Shown piece by piece: positions 62,039-64,000 of a stretch of DNA of 64,000 bases. The notes below the pieces were generated by a model that searched no databases, had not been told where the DNA came from, and worked only from the letters and a program-made list of their open reading frames with translations. The position numbers and the translations under genes are program-made. The stretch's first letter is position 1, and every line of letters starts with the position of its first letter. Origin of the DNA: Paraescarpia echinospica (lineage: Eukaryota > Annelida > Polychaeta > Sabellida > Siboglinidae); contig CM034541.1 of NCBI GenBank assembly GCA_020002185.1, positions 30,542,404 to 30,606,403 on the forward strand. Direction: 5' to 3'.

Positions 62039-64000
62039 TTCTTTCTCTTCATCTTTGTCCCACTTTTTACGTGGGGTCGATGTATGATGATGTCATTCGC
62101 CTCCATATCGCTCGGTCGTGCACTTCTTCCCCCGACAGTCCTTTCTCCCTGAGATCTGCCCTCACACTGTCTAACCACCTCCTCTTCGGCCTTCCTCTCC
62201 TCCTCTTCCCTTGCACTTTCATTCCCATCGCTCTCCTTCCTACATAATCCTCCTCTCTTCTCATTACGTGTCCATACCATCTCAACCTACTTTCTTGGAC
62301 TTTCTTTGATATTTCCCCCACTTTCGTTGTCCCTCTGATTCTTTCGTTTCTTATCTTGTCAATCTTTGTGGCTCCGCACATCCATCGTAGCATTCGCATT
62401 TCTGCGACATCCAACTTCTTTTCCTGTGTCTTCTTTGCCGCCCATGTCTCCGCCCCGTACATCAGTGCTGGCCTTACCACTGTCCTGTACACTTTTCCCT
62501 TGATCTTCACGTTCATTCTTCTGTCACACAGCACTCCAGATACTCTCTTCCAGTTCTTCCACCCGCTCTGCACTCTATGACTGACTTCCGCATCCAATTC
62601 TCCATCATCCGCCAATGTCGATCCTAGATATTTGAATGTCTTCACTCTCTTCACTATCTCGCCCTGTAACCGGATCTCTAGGTCATTGTTTTCGTTGCAC
62701 CTCAGGTATTCCGTCTTCTTTCTACTAATCTTTAGTCCTCGATCTTCCATTGCACTTCTCCATTCCTCGAGCTTCCTTTCCACCTCCTCTCTTCTGGTAC
62801 TGCACAGCACGATGTCGTCTGCAAACAGCATACACCAGGGGGGCTGTTCTTTGATGCCCCGGCCCAACATATCCATAATCAAGTCAAACAGGTAAGGACT
62901 CAGTGAGGACCCCTGGTGCAGCCCCACTCTAACGGTGATCTTGCCTGTCAGTCCTACACTGCTCTTGACTTGCGTACTTGCGTCTTCATATGTGTCTTTT
63001 ACAAGGCGTACATACTTTTCAGGCACACCCTGCTCCCGCATACACCTCCAAACCTCCTGTCGTGGCACTCTATCGTATGCCTTCTCTAAATCAATGAAGA
63101 CCATGTGCAGTTCCTTCTGCATCTCCCGGTGTTTCTCCATCAACTGCCTTGCTGCAAATATGGCGTCCGTTGTTCCTCTGCCCGGCATAAAACCGAACTG
63201 CTCCTCACCTATGCTTGTCTCCTCCCTCAGCCTTCTGTCAATTACCCTTTCCCAAACCTTCATGGTGTGCGACATCAACTTGATGCCTCTGTAATTGCCA
63301 CATTCCTGGATGTCTCCCTTCTCCTTGAAAATAGGCACGATGACACTGTCTCTCCATTCCTCTGGCATTTTCTCTTGTACGTATATCTTCTGCATCAGAT
63401 CCCACAGCATATCGACCCCCTCTTCTCCCAAACTCTTCCAGACCTCCACTGGAATTCCGTCTGGTCCCATCGCCTTCCCAGTTTTCATTCTTTTCAGTGC
63501 CACCTCTACTTCCTCCCTGATAATTCCTGGTGTTAAGCCTTCATTTGGCACTCCATCGTCAAAGACTGCCCTCGGGTTCTCTATGTTTAGCAGATTATCG
63601 AAATATCCTTTCCACCGATCCTTGATCTTATCCTGTTCCCATAGAACCACTCCTTGTCCATCCTTTATCTGTCTTATCTGTGTGAAGTCTTTGGTCGATT
63701 TGTCGCGAGCCTTTGCTATTCTATATATCTTTCTTTCTCCCTCCGATGTTTCCAGCTCCCCGTACACCTCATCCATTGCCTGTGTCTTTGATCTTGCTAC
63801 TTCTTTCTTTGCTTCTTTGTTTGCCTGCCGATAGCTGTCTCTGTCTTCATGCTTTCCTGAGGTTTCCCACTTCTTCTTAGCCTCTTTCTTAGCTCTTATC
63901 GCATCCTTCACCTCATCATTCCACCACCATGTCTCCTTGTCCCCAGGGGGTCTCTTTCCTGTTGTCATGCCCAGCACCTCCTTTCCCGCTCTCAATATCA
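62039..64000 (-). mobile_element. RTE-type LINE, intact as far as visible, continues past the window
   Basis: The 3' end is the purine-rich tail AAAGATGAAGAGAAAGAAGA (62060-62041), followed by the coding region below. Composition (~50% GC) differs sharply from the AT-rich flanks. The endonuclease part lies right of the window. Confidence 0.85.
62067..64000 (-). CDS. LINE ORF2 C-terminal 640+ residues: linker, reverse transcriptase, C-terminal domain (5' partial)
   Basis: The frame is open from the window edge to its stop at 62067 with no interruption. Order on the protein (residue 1 = 63995): linker ETWWWNDEVKDAIRAKKEAK (21-40); RT entry KAMGPDGIPVEVWKSLGEEG (~175) and CGNYRGIKLMSHTMKVWERV (~235); EQFGFMPGRGTTDAIF (~270); motif A MVFIDLEKAYDRVPRQEVW (~300); motif B GLHQGSSLSPYLFDLIMDML (~360); motif C CMLFADDIVLCS (~390); KTFKYLGSTLADDGELDAEV (~455); ALMYGAETWAAKK (~510); C-terminus RLRWYGHVMRREEDYVGRRA and GKRRRGRPKRRW (basic, probably nucleic-acid binding). 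The enzyme copies its own RNA into DNA at a nicked target. NYRGIKLMSHTMKVWERVI is characteristic of the RTE clade. All catalytic Asp residues (FID, FADD) are present, so this copy could be recent or active. The true start is outside the window. Confidence 0.9.
   Translation of the reverse strand, partial: ILRAGKEVLGMTTGKRPPGDKETWWWNDEVKDAIRAKKEAKKKWETSGKHEDRDSYRQANKEAKKEVARSKTQAMDEVYGELETSEGERKIYRIAKARDKSTKDFTQIRQIKDGQGVVLWEQDKIKDRWKGYFDNLLNIENPRAVFDDGVPNEGLTPGIIREEVEVALKRMKTGKAMGPDGIPVEVWKSLGEEGVDMLWDLMQKIYVQEKMPEEWRDSVIVPIFKEKGDIQECGNYRGIKLMSHTMKVWERVIDRRLREETSIGEEQFGFMPGRGTTDAIFAARQLMEKHREMQKELHMVFIDLEKAYDRVPRQEVWRCMREQGVPEKYVRLVKDTYEDASTQVKSSVGLTGKITVRVGLHQGSSLSPYLFDLIMDMLGRGIKEQPPWCMLFADDIVLCSTRREEVERKLEEWRSAMEDRGLKISRKKTEYLRCNENNDLEIRLQGEIVKRVKTFKYLGSTLADDGELDAEVSHRVQSGWKNWKRVSGVLCDRRMNVKIKGKVYRTVVRPALMYGAETWAAKKTQEKKLDVAEMRMLRWMCGATKIDKIRNERIRGTTKVGEISKKVQESRLRWYGHVMRREEDYVGRRAMGMKVQGKRRRGRPKRRWLDSVRADLREKGLSGEEVHDRAIWRRMTSSYIDPT

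Overview
This is a stretch of animal nuclear genome: AT-rich, intron-bearing and dominated by repeats. Nothing in it looks prokaryotic (no operons, no ribosome-binding sites, no dense gene packing). The 3' end of one gene with clear GT-AG introns lies at the left edge and encodes a LamG/concanavalin-type jelly-roll domain of a kind common in lophotrochozoan invertebrates. The LINE families present (CR1/L2-like and RTE-like), tRNA-derived SINEs and huge dinucleotide tracts fit a marine invertebrate, perhaps a mollusc; the species cannot be fixed from this sequence.

Layout. 0.7-4.4 kb: last five exons of the LamG-domain gene, with triplet, CATA/GCAT and palindromic repeats in its introns. 4.8-5.2 kb: TA tract and a small MITE-like inverted-repeat segment. 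6.25-17.4 kb: two near-identical direct copies of a ~5-6 kb repeat unit separated by a gap of exactly 1000 N; each contains a 26-bp minisatellite and a 76-bp inverted-repeat pair, and each ends in the 5' end of a CR1-type LINE. 17.2-21.0 kb: the rest of that LINE in copy 2, with a decayed SGNH-esterase-like ORF1, an endonuclease and an RT. 21-33 kb: mostly anonymous sequence with a hairpin, long TG tracts, a 4 x 243-bp array, LINE and SINE scraps, an 11-bp minisatellite and a complex ATTACCCC repeat. 33.4-45.4 kb: a ~370-bp satellite family with LINEs nested in it, including a 57-bp x 39.75 minisatellite that appears to have grown from the coding sequence of the LINE it adjoins. 45.4-57 kb: anonymous sequence, CA/TG tracts, a large inverted composite repeat coding for Asp/Glu-rich low-complexity sequence, and a head-to-tail pair of tRNA-derived SINEs. 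57-59.9 kb: a decayed CR1-like LINE. 60.4-61.2 kb: remnants of a WD40-repeat gene on the minus strand with splice sites still visible. 61.3-64 kb: another satellite block followed by an open, apparently young RTE-type LINE on the minus strand that runs off the window.

No cooperating gene set (operon, defence island, biosynthetic cluster) is visible. The biology worth following is in the repeats: in-frame amplification of LINE coding sequence, LINEs nested in a dispersed satellite, palindromic elements, and a duplication or assembly problem around the gap. Many long open frames here (CACACA, TGTGTG, CATA, 26-bp and 57-bp repeats) are open only because the repeat lacks stop codons, and they are not annotated as genes.
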